Below, one piece after another: positions 17,345 to 26,825 of a stretch of DNA of 64,000 nucleotides; position 1 is the first letter of the stretch, and every line of letters starts with the position of its first letter. Below the pieces are notes generated by a model. It was not told where the DNA came from, made no database searches, and saw only the letters and a program-made list of their open reading frames with translations. The translations under genes and the position numbers were made by a program. Origin of the DNA: Paenibacillus antri (GTDB lineage Bacteria; Bacillota; Bacilli; Paenibacillales; YIM-B00363); NCBI RefSeq assembly GCF_005765165.1, contig NZ_VCIW01000005.1:305550-369549 (forward strand). Direction: 5' to 3'.

Positions 17345-18523
17345 TTAATACCACTTCCCACCCAAGGTGAAGCCGTAAGTGAAAATTGTCTTCGGCTGCT
17401 TATGATCCCCGGTTCGCGTCCAGTACATGTCCAGCCGCTCTATCTTCCGGTTCGAATTCCACTCCAGCCAGATCTGTCCCTGAAGGGCACCCTCGCGCAG
17501 GCCGGTAATGTCTGCCCTCGAACCATTTTCGGAATTGTATGTATAACCATCTTGCGCATGAAAGTCTACTCGACTGTTGAGTCCATCCGGTGCATGAATG
17601 ACGGAAGCGCCCAAGTCCTTCAGGATCTCTTCGACATCGGTGCGATCCATGCCATATTCCCAACGATGGATGATGAATGCTACCACTTCTTCGATAGAAG
17701 ATTGCTCCGAAAGGGAAGCCGGCGTTTCTTGCTTCATAAGCTGCTCCATATAGAGATCGTCGCCGGTAACGGGAACCTCCGCTTCGTGGATTACTTTAAA
17801 GACACGGGCGCTATGATCTACGGACCATGAGCGGCCTTCATCGACCGTCAGCCGGTCTTTGAATTCTAGCACCACGGTACTTAGTTGCTGGCCATTCATA
17901 GCTGTAACTTCTATTTGATAAGTGGCTTCAGCGGCGTTGTCTTCGGGAAAGTTCCTAATATCCACAATTTCTGTACGGTTAACTTTTACACCGTTTGCTG
18001 GGAGCGCCACCCGTAAATACTCATTGAGGCTTAGGGATGAGAAATACTTTTCCAGAAAAATCCGGATTTGCTCTTCCTCCGTCAACTTGTCCGGTCGTTC
18101 GATATAAACCGATCGTTGTTCGTTATCCCAGCGAACGGTTGCACCCGATGCTTCGGCAACAAACCGAAGCGGAATGTATGTGGTTCCATTGGATAGCTGC
18201 GGGGGTTCTGTCAGCCAATATTTCACCTGATTCACGGTGCCGATCGAGATGTTCAGGCGAAGGGCTACGTCGGCAGCCGAACGCTCTGCGAGCACAACGC
18301 GTTCAGCAGCATTCCAATGGACGTTATAACCAAGATTCTCAAATATCGGCCGAAACGGGACCATTGTCGTTCCTTCATGAACCAGTGGTTGCTGCGCGAA
18401 AGCGAGCTCGACTCCATCGATATAAACCCTAATCGGGTCCTGCTCTTGAGCATGAACCAAACCGCCAAATGGAAACATGCAAACTAGGCAAGCTATAAAA
18501 ACTAGTTCAGAGCGACGTTTCAT
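17345..18523 (-). CDS. Secreted protein with copper-amine-oxidase-N (stalk) domain
   Basis: The 392-residue protein has a clear signal peptide (MKRRSELVFIACLVCMFPFG, cleavage after VHAQ). It is followed by a stalk domain of the copper amine oxidase N-terminal family (MVPFRPIFENLGYNVHWN and YIPLRFVAEASGATVRWD). Residues 150-392 are an unrecognised C-terminal region. In Paenibacillaceae such domains are common on exported proteins and are thought to bind cell wall or mediate assembly. A GGAGG ribosome site precedes the ATG. It is transcribed alone. Confidence 0.83.
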   Translation of the reverse strand: MKRRSELVFIACLVCMFPFGGLVHAQEQDPIRVYIDGVELAFAQQPLVHEGTTMVPFRPIFENLGYNVHWNAAERVVLAERSAADVALRLNISIGTVNQVKYWLTEPPQLSNGTTYIPLRFVAEASGATVRWDNEQRSVYIERPDKLTEEEQIRIFLEKYFSSLSLNEYLRVALPANGVKVNRTEIVDIRNFPEDNAAEATYQIEVTAMNGQQLSTVVLEFKDRLTVDEGRSWSVDHSARVFKVIHEAEVPVTGDDLYMEQLMKQETPASLSEQSSIEEVVAFIIHRWEYGMDRTDVEEILKDLGASVIHAPDGLNSRVDFHAQDGYTYNSENGSRADITGLREGALQGQIWLEWNSNRKIERLDMYWTRTGDHKQPKTIFTYGFTLGGKWY

Positions 18524-18700
18524 TCCTCAACCTCCATCCGTAAATTCAAGCACATACAGGTCTCATAGTACCTTAATAAAGGTTAGAGCAAAAGATCCTT
18601 CCGGCATGGGGCTAAAAGGCGAAAGCTAATTCGATATAGGGGGTGTCGCAGCGCTTTCAGTGCGGTATTACCTGTTATAAAGAAATAACAATCCGGTCAG

Positions 18701-18856
18701 ATTGTTACGACTGATTCCGTAGCCGGACATGTCGTTTTCCAAGGAGGCGCTGTTTATTGCGGAACGAAATTTGCTCTTCGCGCCATCATGGAAGGGTTAC
18801 GTCAAGAGGAACGTGAAAATAAGATGCTCGATGCTCTATTAAAGCGTTCTCTCTAA
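18701..18856 (+). pseudogene. SDR central fragment (SVAGH...YCGTK)
   Basis: One frame reads [20 protein letters not shown] followed by [16 protein letters not shown], the active-site region of a classical SDR (catalytic YxxxK). Both the nucleotide-binding N-terminus and the C-terminus are missing. It runs into the end of the convergent TetR gene by 18 bases. Confidence 0.65.
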
Positions 18857-19396
18857 CAAAGTTCCCACTTGTTTGGCCATTGCTTGCGGCGGATGAGGCA
18901 TGCCATTTCGGATCCACCACTCAATCACCCCTACATAAGCTGTTCCGGCATATTGCAACATAACATCTTCACTTAAATCAATATTTCGCTCGCTTTCCTT
19001 ATCAATTTCACCTTTAAATCCTTCCATAAAGTGGTATAGAAGCCGAGTTCTGAAAGAAGATGGGGCCCCTTTCGCCTCTTTGCTTGCTAACATGGTGGAA
19101 AAGAATAAGTAATTTTGTTCGAAATATTCAAAATAAGGGACAAGAGCCTCGGACCAATTCATCTGACACGCCCACTCATCCATTTCGCCCAATTCGCTCA
19201 GGTGTGATTCTATGAGTTTATCCAACAAATCGTATTTGTCTTGATAATGTAGATAAATGGTTCCGCGGTTTACGTTTGCCCGATCCGCAATATCCTGAAT
19301 GGTTATATCATCAAAGTTTTTTTCAGTCATCAGTTCAATAACAGCCTTTTTCAAGGATTCCTGTGTTTTAAGAATTCTTCGATCTAATTTGGCCAT
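18839..19396 (-). CDS. TetR/AcrR family regulator
   Basis: This repressor of 185 residues has the N-terminal TetR helix-turn-helix ([28 protein letters not shown]). The C-terminal ligand domain is of the TetR_C type common in Firmicutes. I chose the Met at 19396 ([15 protein letters not shown]), because the 12 upstream residues are not typical. It is divergent from the alcohol dehydrogenase at 19628, its likely target. The ligand is unknown. Confidence 0.87.
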   Translation of the reverse strand: MAKLDRRILKTQESLKKAVIELMTEKNFDDITIQDIADRANVNRGTIYLHYQDKYDLLDKLIESHLSELGEMDEWACQMNWSEALVPYFEYFEQNYLFFSTMLASKEAKGAPSSFRTRLLYHFMEGFKGEIDKESERNIDLSEDVMLQYAGTAYVGVIEWWIRNGMPHPPQAMAKQVGTLLERTL

Positions 19397-19627
19397 TGCG
19401 ATCGTCACCAGGCTTTCTGAGATAATTGACATTTTGTATTACTCTGTTGATATATCAACGTTTCGGTTTCTTTTAACCATTGAATGTCCATTCCTTGCAT
19501 ATATAATAATAAACATAGGTTGATTAGACAATGCGTTTTGTTTATCGATCTTATGTTGAGTTTATTAGTATTTCTAAGCGAGCATGAAAATATTGAGATT
19601 TTACTCATGGATTACAGGAGGATATAT

Positions 19628-20677
19628 ATGATTCAAGCTAATGCACGTGCTGTATTTCATCCGGAAGGCCCTTTCAAACTGACAACGATCGAACGCAGGG
19701 ATCTGAAGCCGCATGATGTTCTCATTGAGATTAAATTCGCTGGGATTTGTCACTCCGACATTCATACCGCTCGCGGCGATTGGGGACCGGTCCAATACCC
19801 CCTCGTGCCGGGGCACGAGATCGCCGGTATCGTTACCCAGGTCGGTTCGGAAGTGACCAAGTATGCCATTGGCGACCGAGTAGGGGTTGGCTGCATGGTT
19901 GACTCCTGCGGTGAATGCGTGAACTGCCATAAGGGGGAGGAGCAGTATTGCCTTAGCGGGAATACGGGTACCTATGGAGCCATCGACCGATACGGGCAAT
20001 ATACGCAGGGCGGCTATTCTACCCACATCGTCGTAACGGAAGATTTCGTGGTTCGAATTCCTGACGGTATGGAGTTGGACGCCGCCGCTCCTCTCCTGTG
20101 TGCCGGTATTACGACATACTCGCCGCTGCGCCATTGGGGAGCCGCTCCCGGCAAGAAGGTAGCTGTCGTCGGACTTGGCGGACTTGGACACATGGCTGTG
20201 AAGCTCGCTCATGCCATGGGGGCGGAGGTTACGGTCCTATCGCAATCTTTGAAAAAGAAAGAGGACGGTTTGCGGCTTGGCGCGGACCATTACTACGCGA
20301 CGAACGATCCGGAGACGTTTAAGAAATTGGCTGGTTCATTCGACCTCATCGTAAATACGGTGAGCGCGGAAATCGATATCAACGCCTTCCTCTCGTTGCT
20401 GGCGTTGGACGGTACGTTGGTTAACGTCGGTGCGCCGGCGCAACCGTTGCCGGTTCAAGTATTCTCGCTGATTCCTCATCGTCGGTCGTTCGCCGGGTCG
20501 ATGATCGGCGGAATCCGCGAGACGCAGGAGATGTTAAACTTTTGCGCCGAACACAACATCGCTCCCGAGATCGAGGTCATTTCCGCGAATCAGATCGATG
20601 AGGCCTGGGAACGGGTACTGGCTTCGGATGTTCGGTATCGATTCGTAATCGACATCGCCACGATGGAGAACGAATAA
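19628..20677 (+). CDS. Zinc-dependent alcohol/aldehyde dehydrogenase (YahK/CAD-like)
   Basis: This 349-residue medium-chain dehydrogenase has catalytic zinc ligands Cys41 and His63-Glu64 (GICHSD, GHE) and structural zinc cysteines 94, 97, 100 and 108 ([15 protein letters not shown]). The NADP motif is [13 protein letters not shown]. Length and motifs match cinnamyl-alcohol-dehydrogenase-like aldehyde reductases such as YahK. ATG 19628 sits behind AGGAGG, making longer upstream starts unlikely. It is divergent from the TetR gene and is probably induced by a toxic aldehyde. Confidence 0.92.
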   Translation: MIQANARAVFHPEGPFKLTTIERRDLKPHDVLIEIKFAGICHSDIHTARGDWGPVQYPLVPGHEIAGIVTQVGSEVTKYAIGDRVGVGCMVDSCGECVNCHKGEEQYCLSGNTGTYGAIDRYGQYTQGGYSTHIVVTEDFVVRIPDGMELDAAAPLLCAGITTYSPLRHWGAAPGKKVAVVGLGGLGHMAVKLAHAMGAEVTVLSQSLKKKEDGLRLGADHYYATNDPETFKKLAGSFDLIVNTVSAEIDINAFLSLLALDGTLVNVGAPAQPLPVQVFSLIPHRRSFAGSMIGGIRETQEMLNFCAEHNIAPEIEVISANQIDEAWERVLASDVRYRFVIDIATMENE

Positions 20678-20697
20678 CGAGTCATTCTGGCGATATT

Positions 20698-20733
20698 TTA
20701 GGGGCACGCCTACAACGGTGTGCCTCTTTACGT
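20698..20733 (+). terminator. Rho-independent terminator
   Basis: AGGGGCACGCC and GGTGTGCCTC form a stem with a TACAAC loop, followed by TTTACG, 21 bases after the dehydrogenase stop. Confidence 0.65.
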
Positions 20734-20780
20734 AAATAAGGATACCAGCGCCAATCCAAGAAGAAAAGTATAATAAGCAA

Positions 20781-20870
20781 GCCGCGGAGTCCATCCTTTG
20801 GTTAGCGACGATCGGACCTGAAGGGCCTAACGGGGGATTCTTCAAGGACGGCAAACAAATCGATTGGTAA
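20781..20870 (+). pseudogene. SDR C-terminal fragment
   Basis: The frame reads AAESILWLATIGPEGPNGGF and ends FKDGKQIDW-stop. This is the characteristic C-terminal tail of a carbonyl-reductase-like SDR. No N-terminal part is present. It is a different SDR subfamily from the fragment at 18701. Confidence 0.6.
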
Positions 20871-20885
20871 TGGAGGTTCTAGAAA

Positions 20886-21290
20886 ATGGAAATCAAAAGA
20901 ATCGGCACGCAACCTTCCGGCAAGGGTCCTTCTGAATATTTTACTGGTACAGTTCGGATTGATCCGCTGTTTGGAGCACCCAGCCCTGCACGCGCGGCCG
21001 GAGCGAGCGTTACGTTCGAGCCCGGTGCACGAACGGCATGGCATACGCATCCGCTCGGTCAAACTCTGATTGTAACCGCGGGCTGCGGAAGGGTTCAACG
21101 TTGGGGAGGTCCGATTGAGGAGATTCGTCCCGGCGACGTAGTCTGGTTTCCGCCGGGCGAAAAACATTGGCACGGCGCTTCTCCAAGCACAGCAATGACT
21201 CACATTGCCATTCAAGAGCAACTTGACGGTAAGGCGGTCGATTGGCTGGAGAAAGTCGCCGACGATCAGTACAATGCCCAACCACACTAG
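20886..21290 (+). CDS. Small cupin-domain protein
   Basis: This 134-residue single-cupin protein has metal ligands in [12 protein letters not shown] and [10 protein letters not shown]. It resembles the manganese cupins annotated near carboxymuconolactone-decarboxylase-like genes and the cupin hydroxynitrile lyases. The start follows TGGAGG. It is probably a soluble metal-dependent enzyme; the substrate cannot be assigned. Confidence 0.87.
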   Translation: MEIKRIGTQPSGKGPSEYFTGTVRIDPLFGAPSPARAAGASVTFEPGARTAWHTHPLGQTLIVTAGCGRVQRWGGPIEEIRPGDVVWFPPGEKHWHGASPSTAMTHIAIQEQLDGKAVDWLEKVADDQYNAQPH

Positions 21291-21466
21291 GAGATTTTCA
21301 AGGACATGACCAACAACAATCGACATGCGGTAAGACGTAGCCGCAATCGGGATCGCGGCTCGTCACTGAATGCTTCGAATGAATCCAAGTAGCGACATTG
21401 CATAACGATTATAACCGTAAGATGTTCTACCAAAGCGGGAAGGAAATGACGGAATGAGGTAAATCC

Positions 21467-22636
21467 TTGATAAAAAACAGGGGTATATTAGTTTATATTT
21501 TGACGCTAGGCGTCTTTGGAATATTGAATACCGAAATGGGCGTTATAGGGATGCTGCCGATGATTGCCGATCAGTTTCAGGTCGACATCACCGAGGCAGG
21601 GTGGGTCGTCAGTTTCTTTGCGCTAGCCATTGCGATTTCGGGTCCGACGATGCCGTTATTGTTTTCGCGGATGAATCGGAAAACGACGATGCTGCTTGTG
21701 CTCGGTGTGTTTATTTTGGGAAGCCTAGTTTCCGCAACCACATCAAACTTTACGATTTTATTACTCTCCCGCGTGATCCAAGGCTTGTTACATCCGGTTT
21801 ATGTGTCATTGGCTTTCACGGTCGCGGCATCGTCCGTCAGCAAAGAGGAAGCCCCCAAGGCGGTCTCCAAAATATTCGTCGGCGTATCCGCAGGGATGGT
21901 ACTAGGCGTGCCTGTCACGAGCCTCATTGCGAGCGAAACCTCCTTAAGCATGGCCATGTTATTTTTCGCAACAGTGAGTGCTGTCGTATTTGTCGCAACC
22001 TTGTTATTCGTGCCGTCCCTGCCCGTCTCGGAGAAGATTTCTTACGGAGCGCAAGTGAGCGTGCTGAAGAAGTCCGCGATGTGGCTATCCATCGCCGGCG
22101 TCATTCTCATGAACGGAGCCGTATTCGGCGTGTATAGTTACCTGGCCGAGTACCTAGAAAGCGTTACGAGAATGAGTTGGAACATGATTAGCTTCATGTT
22201 ATTTCTTTACGGTGCAGCCAATATTGTCGGAAACCTTGCCGCAGGGAAGTTGCTGACGAAGCATGCCTTCAAGACGGTAGCAGCGTTTCCATTCGCATTA
22301 GGAGCCGTGTACATCGTCTTCATTTTGCTGGGACACCAGGGCCTTCCTATGGCCTTCCTGATTTTACTTTGGGGAATCGTGGCAGGGATCGGGGCAAATA
22401 TAAACCAATACTGGATCACTTCTGCGGCCCCGGAGGCGCCTGAGTTTGCGAACGGATTATTTCTGACTTCTGCAAACTTAGGCGTTACGACGGGAACGGC
22501 GGTGTGTGCAATGTTTATTACAGGTATTGGGTTACAGTACGTAGTTCTTGGGGGAATTGTATTTTCGATCATAAGCATAGTCACTATTTTTATAAGACGC
22601 TTTATGCATAACCCCGCATATCAACATGCTAAATGA
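21467..22636 (+). CDS. MFS transporter (DHA1-like efflux)
   Basis: This 389-residue membrane protein has 12 predicted helices. It has the DHA1 opening (LTLGVFGILNTEMGVIGMLP) and the loop 2-3 motif variant LFSRMNRKTTML. It resembles drug or nucleoside/arabinose exporters of the NepI/AraJ group. The TTG start is preceded by GAGGT 7 bases away. It is transcribed alone, with a terminator directly after it. The export substrate is unknown. Confidence 0.9.
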   Translation: MIKNRGILVYILTLGVFGILNTEMGVIGMLPMIADQFQVDITEAGWVVSFFALAIAISGPTMPLLFSRMNRKTTMLLVLGVFILGSLVSATTSNFTILLLSRVIQGLLHPVYVSLAFTVAASSVSKEEAPKAVSKIFVGVSAGMVLGVPVTSLIASETSLSMAMLFFATVSAVVFVATLLFVPSLPVSEKISYGAQVSVLKKSAMWLSIAGVILMNGAVFGVYSYLAEYLESVTRMSWNMISFMLFLYGAANIVGNLAAGKLLTKHAFKTVAAFPFALGAVYIVFILLGHQGLPMAFLILLWGIVAGIGANINQYWITSAAPEAPEFANGLFLTSANLGVTTGTAVCAMFITGIGLQYVVLGGIVFSIISIVTIFIRRFMHNPAYQHAK

Positions 22637-22637
22637 A

Positions 22638-22676
22638 AAACGGTACCCTAGTGAGCACTAGAGGTACTGTTTTTGG
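22638..22676 (+). terminator. Rho-independent terminator
   Basis: AAACGGTACC-TAGTG pairs with ACTA-AGGTACTGTTT around AGC, followed by TTTTT. Confidence 0.8.
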
Positions 22677-22742
22677 TTTCCGATCGACCATACAAGCCAT
22701 GTTTCAACTAGGGAGCAAGGAGTTAATACAAGGTGGCCTCTT

Positions 22743-23657
22743 TCACATATTATCGATTGCCCCGGTTTTTCGAAATCGCTTGCGCCACTCGGCGGGACTC
22801 TGACCATATTCCTGCTTGAACGTTCTCGAGAAGTAATGGACGCTCTTAAAGCCGGCTTCTTCCACGATAGAGCTAATCGGCAGGTTGGTCACGGATAAAT
22901 AGCGGATGGCCGCCTTCAGGCGCAGATCGCGCAGGTAGTCGAAGGGGGTCGTGTTCGTTTGCTTTTTGAACATCCGTACGAGATAAGACGGGTTTAAGCG
23001 AACGACGTCGGCGAGTCGATGAAGCGTGATATCCTCCTTATAATGCGCATCCATATACTCGATCAACAAATCGGCCATTTCGCTCGGCTTCGGTTTGTAC
23101 TGCCCCCCGCCTGCTTTCCCCGAGTCGTTCAGGATATGCTCGATAAGCTTGTAGGTTTTCTGAATTTCCAGCAAACAAACTTCTTCAAGGGTTTGGGATT
23201 GATCGGCGACGCCGGTGGACTGGAGGTGGTGGACGAAATCCAGGGACTGAATGATCGCGGCGGCCAATGCTCCCGAGTAAATGTCTTTGCGGGTTTGCAT
23301 AAAGTTCCATCGGTCGATTTGCTTATCCGTGAACGTGAAACGATCCCACTCGGCGAGCTCAATGAAACGGAATTTCGCCTCCGCGCGCAAGCTCTCGAGC
23401 AGATGCGGCGTAGAAACGGACATAATGAACACGGCCGGAGCTTCCGCTTCGCATACGTTGCTCATCCAACGAAATCGAACTTTCCCAGAGGTAATATGAA
23501 GAATTTCATAGAGAGCCGGATGCATACCTCCGCCGGGCGCCTCCGCCGATCGCGAGATCGAGCCCTCCCTGCATAGTCGAATCCTCACCTGAATGACCTC
23601 CTCTACAACCGAAAAGTCAATGATGTGCAAATCAGTCGCTTGAACTTCACGAATCAT
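22743..23657 (-). CDS. AraC family regulator with cupin sensor domain
   Basis: This 304-residue AraC regulator has an N-terminal cupin-like ligand-binding domain (HPALYEILHITSGKVRFRWM) and a C-terminal double HTH (ITLHRLADVVRLNPSYLVRMF and ISSIVEEAGFKSVHYFSRTF). It is divergent from the dehydrogenase-esterase-lyase operon starting at 23804. It probably activates that operon by binding the TCAATAT repeats in the intergenic region. The inducer is likely a sugar. Confidence 0.88.
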   Translation of the reverse strand: MIREVQATDLHIIDFSVVEEVIQVRIRLCREGSISRSAEAPGGGMHPALYEILHITSGKVRFRWMSNVCEAEAPAVFIMSVSTPHLLESLRAEAKFRFIELAEWDRFTFTDKQIDRWNFMQTRKDIYSGALAAAIIQSLDFVHHLQSTGVADQSQTLEEVCLLEIQKTYKLIEHILNDSGKAGGGQYKPKPSEMADLLIEYMDAHYKEDITLHRLADVVRLNPSYLVRMFKKQTNTTPFDYLRDLRLKAAIRYLSVTNLPISSIVEEAGFKSVHYFSRTFKQEYGQSPAEWRKRFRKTGAIDNM

Positions 23658-23694
23658 CCTGATTGAGTTTTTTTTTAAGGGTCACATCGTGCAA

Positions 23695-23708
23695 AGACAG
23701 CGCTTTCT
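23695..23708. promoter_or_regulatory. Candidate cre (CcpA) site
   Basis: AGACAGCGCTTTCT matches the cre consensus TGWAARCGYTWNCW at 12 of 14 positions. It lies in the divergent promoter region of the AraC and dehydrogenase genes, which would fit catabolite repression. Confidence 0.4.
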
Positions 23709-23731
23709 TCTCGATGTACACTTATGTCAAC

Positions 23732-23780
23732 AAGGTCAATATACGTCACAAGATCAATATACTTCAAATCGTTCAATATG
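23732..23780 (+). promoter_or_regulatory. Triple direct repeat, probable AraC operator
   Basis: AAGGTCAATATAC (23732), AAGATCAATATAC (23750) and CGTTCAATATG (23770) share TCAATAT with a period of 18-19 bp. Direct repeats at about two helical turns are typical of AraC-family binding. They lie just upstream of the start at 23804. Confidence 0.55.
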
Positions 23781-23803
23781 AAAATAAAGGAAGTTGATAT
23801 CCA

Positions 23804-24784
23804 ATGAAAGCTTTACACATTACCGAGCAGAACCGTTACGAAATTATCGACATCCAGCTCCCCGAACCGGAAGACGATCAAGTCACGGTACAAATCGAAA
23901 TCGTCTCCACCTGTCCGCGCTGGGACATTCACATGATGGGCGGCAAGGACATGTTCGACGCAGGTCGGCGGCCCGACTATCCATTGCTTCCCGGGTTTCC
24001 GGGTCATGAGGCTGCGGGAACGGTCGTCGCGGCGGGAAACAAGGTGCGTACCTTGAAAGTAGGGGATCGAGTCGCCGCGCTCGAGCATATCGGCGGTAAC
24101 GGGGCTTATGCGCAATATTTGAATTACCGAGAACAAGAGCTCATTAAACTGCCGGACGGGATCGAGTGGAAGCAAGCGGTATCGTTCGAGCTGCTGAAAT
24201 GCGTATTAATCGGCTTACTGCAGTTCGGCAATATTACCGGAAAATCGATGCTCGTGTCCGGCCTCGGCCCGGCGGGGATGTTGGCGGTGCAGGCGGCGAA
24301 GCTGCTCGGAGCGTCGAACGTCACAGCCGTAGAAATTAACCGCGATCGAATCGAGCTCGTCAACCGGTTAGGAATCGGCACGGCGAAGCACCCGGATGAG
24401 CTCGGAGAGGAGCGTTTCGATTTAGGATACGATTGCGTCGGCGCTTCGGCTTCCGTGCAGCGGCTGCTCGAGCAGGTCGATTCCCATCTCATGATTTTCG
24501 GCGTATTAAAGGGCGAAGTCCGGTACGGCCAGCATCTTTGGTTGAAGGGTACGATTTTAGAATCTTATAAATATCGCCGGTTCGGCGAAGAAGACAAAGC
24601 GTTACTCATCGATCTCGTGTTAAACAAGGGGTTAAATACCGAATGCCTTCAGACGCACCATGTACCTTTCTACCGCTACGACGAGACGATTGAGCTACTG
24701 AAGAAACAAGAAGCGATTAAGGTGTACGCTTACCCCAAGACGGATTTCGTCGATTCCCTTACGGAGGATGAACATGCGAGCTGA
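23804..24784 (+). CDS. Medium-chain dehydrogenase, zinc-binding type
   Basis: This 326-residue MDR protein has a Cys-containing first ligand segment (VSTCPRWDIHMMGGKDM), GHEAAGTV and the cofactor motif SGLGPAGMLAVQAAKLLGA. The structural zinc-cysteine loop is absent. It overlaps the next gene by 11 bases, and both belong to an operon with an esterase and a beta-helix protein, so it probably oxidises a sugar or sugar acid released there. ATG 23804 follows AAAGGAAG. Confidence 0.85.
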   Translation: MKALHITEQNRYEIIDIQLPEPEDDQVTVQIEIVSTCPRWDIHMMGGKDMFDAGRRPDYPLLPGFPGHEAAGTVVAAGNKVRTLKVGDRVAALEHIGGNGAYAQYLNYREQELIKLPDGIEWKQAVSFELLKCVLIGLLQFGNITGKSMLVSGLGPAGMLAVQAAKLLGASNVTAVEINRDRIELVNRLGIGTAKHPDELGEERFDLGYDCVGASASVQRLLEQVDSHLMIFGVLKGEVRYGQHLWLKGTILESYKYRRFGEEDKALLIDLVLNKGLNTECLQTHHVPFYRYDETIELLKKQEAIKVYAYPKTDFVDSLTEDEHAS

Positions 24785-25769
24785 TGCGGTCGTATTTACC
24801 GGCGTAAGGCAGGTCCGCTTCATGGAAGTCGAGGTTCCGGATCCGGGGCCGGAGGATGTAGTCGTCGATTTGGTCTATTCCTGGATCAGCAACGGGACGG
24901 AATCCTCCTTCCTATATGGAGAGCGAGTTACCGGGGAACAAGCGCCGAGGCCGGGGGATGCATTGCCGTTCCCCCAGGTGGCCGGATACCAGAAGGTCGG
25001 GATCGTTCGGAGCGTCGGCGAATCCGTTAAGGACGTTGAGCCCGGAGACTGGGTATTCGCCTCCATTAGTAAGGTCAACGGAATGAAATTCGACTCGGGC
25101 GGGCATATCAACCCTTCCGTTACGCACAGAAGCCAGGTTTGGAAGCTTCCCGAAAGGGTCGAGCCGCTGGCGTACAGCGGGGCGGTGCTAACCCAGGTCG
25201 GGTACAACTGCGGTTTCCGCCCGGACGTCACCGCCGGCGACCAGGCCATCGTCATCGGCGACGGCATGGTAGGGCAATGGGCCGCCCAATCGCTCTCGCA
25301 CCGGGGGGCGGAAGTTACGGTGCTAGGCCGGCACGATGCTCGGCTGTCATTGCTTCCCTCGCCGATCCGTTCCTTCAATACGCGGAAAGAGCCATTGTCC
25401 CGCTGGCTCGACGGGCGGAGGGATATCGCGGTCGTCGTCGACACCGTCGGGGACATGAACGCGTTCCGCGAAATCCAACCGGCCATGAAGTGGAACAGTC
25501 ATTTCGTATCGGCCGGGTTCCTAGGAACCGAAGGAACGATCGATATTCAACAACTGCGCGCGCAGGAGATGACGCTTCACTGCCCGTCCGGGTGGACGAA
25601 ACAACGTATGGACGAGACGATTGCCGGCATTCATGAGGGATGGCTTCAAACGCTTCCCCTGATTACTCATAAGTTTTCGGCCGCCGAGGCGGAGAATGCC
25701 TGGATGCTTATTATGGAAAAGTCGGAGCCGTTCCTCGGGGTTATCCTCGAATGGCGGAACAAGCCATAA
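24774..25769 (+). CDS. Medium-chain dehydrogenase-like protein without zinc ligands
   Basis: This 332-residue MDR-fold protein has the catalytic-domain GHE replaced by AGYQKVG and the first ligand Cys replaced in YSWISNGTESSF. A nucleotide loop IGDGMVGQWAAQ is present. This resembles BchC-like and related zinc-independent members. ATG 24774 is 6 bases from GGAGG and is preferred over the ATG at 24768. It is translationally coupled to the preceding dehydrogenase; the two may form a heteromer or act in sequence. Confidence 0.83.
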   Translation: MRADAVVFTGVRQVRFMEVEVPDPGPEDVVVDLVYSWISNGTESSFLYGERVTGEQAPRPGDALPFPQVAGYQKVGIVRSVGESVKDVEPGDWVFASISKVNGMKFDSGGHINPSVTHRSQVWKLPERVEPLAYSGAVLTQVGYNCGFRPDVTAGDQAIVIGDGMVGQWAAQSLSHRGAEVTVLGRHDARLSLLPSPIRSFNTRKEPLSRWLDGRRDIAVVVDTVGDMNAFREIQPAMKWNSHFVSAGFLGTEGTIDIQQLRAQEMTLHCPSGWTKQRMDETIAGIHEGWLQTLPLITHKFSAAEAENAWMLIMEKSEPFLGVILEWRNKP

Positions 25770-25798
25770 CGGCGAGAGGGGAGGGAAATAACGAATAC

Positions 25799-26797
25799 AT
25801 GATGAGCAAGCAGAAGTCCGAGTCGTTCGTGTTCGTAAAGGAAGACCCCCTGCCGCTTCGATATCGGCCGATTGCCGACCAGACGCTGGGGGTGAGGAAA
25901 AGTCCGCTCTCTTCGGACGCTAAGCACGTTCGGTTCGAGGAAGGGAAAGACTTCGTCGTCGACTACGACCAAGCAACGATTCGCCGAACGGAGGGAAGCC
26001 GGATTCCGGACGGTTCGCAGCACCCGATGTATGGCGTATCTCCGTTCGACCATACGCAATATCCGGATTACAGCAACCGCAATTATACCGTGTACGCGGA
26101 TTACTGGACCGACGACCCGCGTACGGACGACCGGTTTACCGTGTCGGACGTCGAACGGTCCGCGTATTTGAAGCGAATCGCCCGCAAGCTTTCTTCCGGG
26201 GAAGAAGCGTTGTATGTCGTCTATGGGGACAGCATCAGCGCCGGCGGGGAAGCGAGCGAAGAACGGCTGGCGTATTACGGTCGATTCGCGGAAAGCTTGC
26301 GGCTCTTATTTCCGGAAGGGCGAATCAAGATCGTAAACAAGTCCGTCGGCGGAGAAGCCAGCGACGGCGGCGCAAGTCGGATCCTTGACGATGTGGTTCC
26401 CCGGCAGCCGGACTTGGTGTCCATCGGATACGGGATGAACGATCAAAATCGGCACCCGCACGGAAACTCGGTTCCGCTCAAGCTTTTCGAAAGCCATCTT
26501 CGATACATGGTCGAGACGCTCCGCAAGGAGTGCGGTTGCGATATCTTGCTGGTCACCCCTTGCGAGCCGAATCCGCACTGGGAACACGCAAGCGGTGCGA
26601 CCCATCTGTACGCGGATACGATAAAGAAGCTAGGCGTCGAGTATGGCGTCGGCGTAGCAGATGCACACGCCTTATGGAATGAAGAGCTATCCGCAGGAAA
26701 AACGCCCGAGAGCCTGCTCTTGAACAATATTAACCATCCGAACGATTACGGTCACTGGATTTACAGCTGCGCATTCGCCTCCATGTTGAAGTTATGA
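25799..26797 (+). CDS. SGNH/GDSL hydrolase
   Basis: The protein is about 332 residues. An N-terminal region of about 120 residues precedes an SGNH esterase domain with block I VYGDSISAGG (Ser near 145), block II GGEASDG, block III GYGMND and block V NINHPND. The usual block V Asp three residues before His is Asn here. The long N-terminal segment (YADYWTDDPRTDDRF) resembles a beta-sandwich often fused to carbohydrate esterases. No signal peptide is seen, so it is probably an intracellular deacetylase of an imported sugar. The start is uncertain because GGGGAGGG is 13 bases upstream. Confidence 0.82.
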   Translation: MMSKQKSESFVFVKEDPLPLRYRPIADQTLGVRKSPLSSDAKHVRFEEGKDFVVDYDQATIRRTEGSRIPDGSQHPMYGVSPFDHTQYPDYSNRNYTVYADYWTDDPRTDDRFTVSDVERSAYLKRIARKLSSGEEALYVVYGDSISAGGEASEERLAYYGRFAESLRLLFPEGRIKIVNKSVGGEASDGGASRILDDVVPRQPDLVSIGYGMNDQNRHPHGNSVPLKLFESHLRYMVETLRKECGCDILLVTPCEPNPHWEHASGATHLYADTIKKLGVEYGVGVADAHALWNEELSAGKTPESLLLNNINHPNDYGHWIYSCAFASMLKL

Positions 26798-26825
26798 ATT
26801 CATAAATAGGAAGGGATGTCGAACC

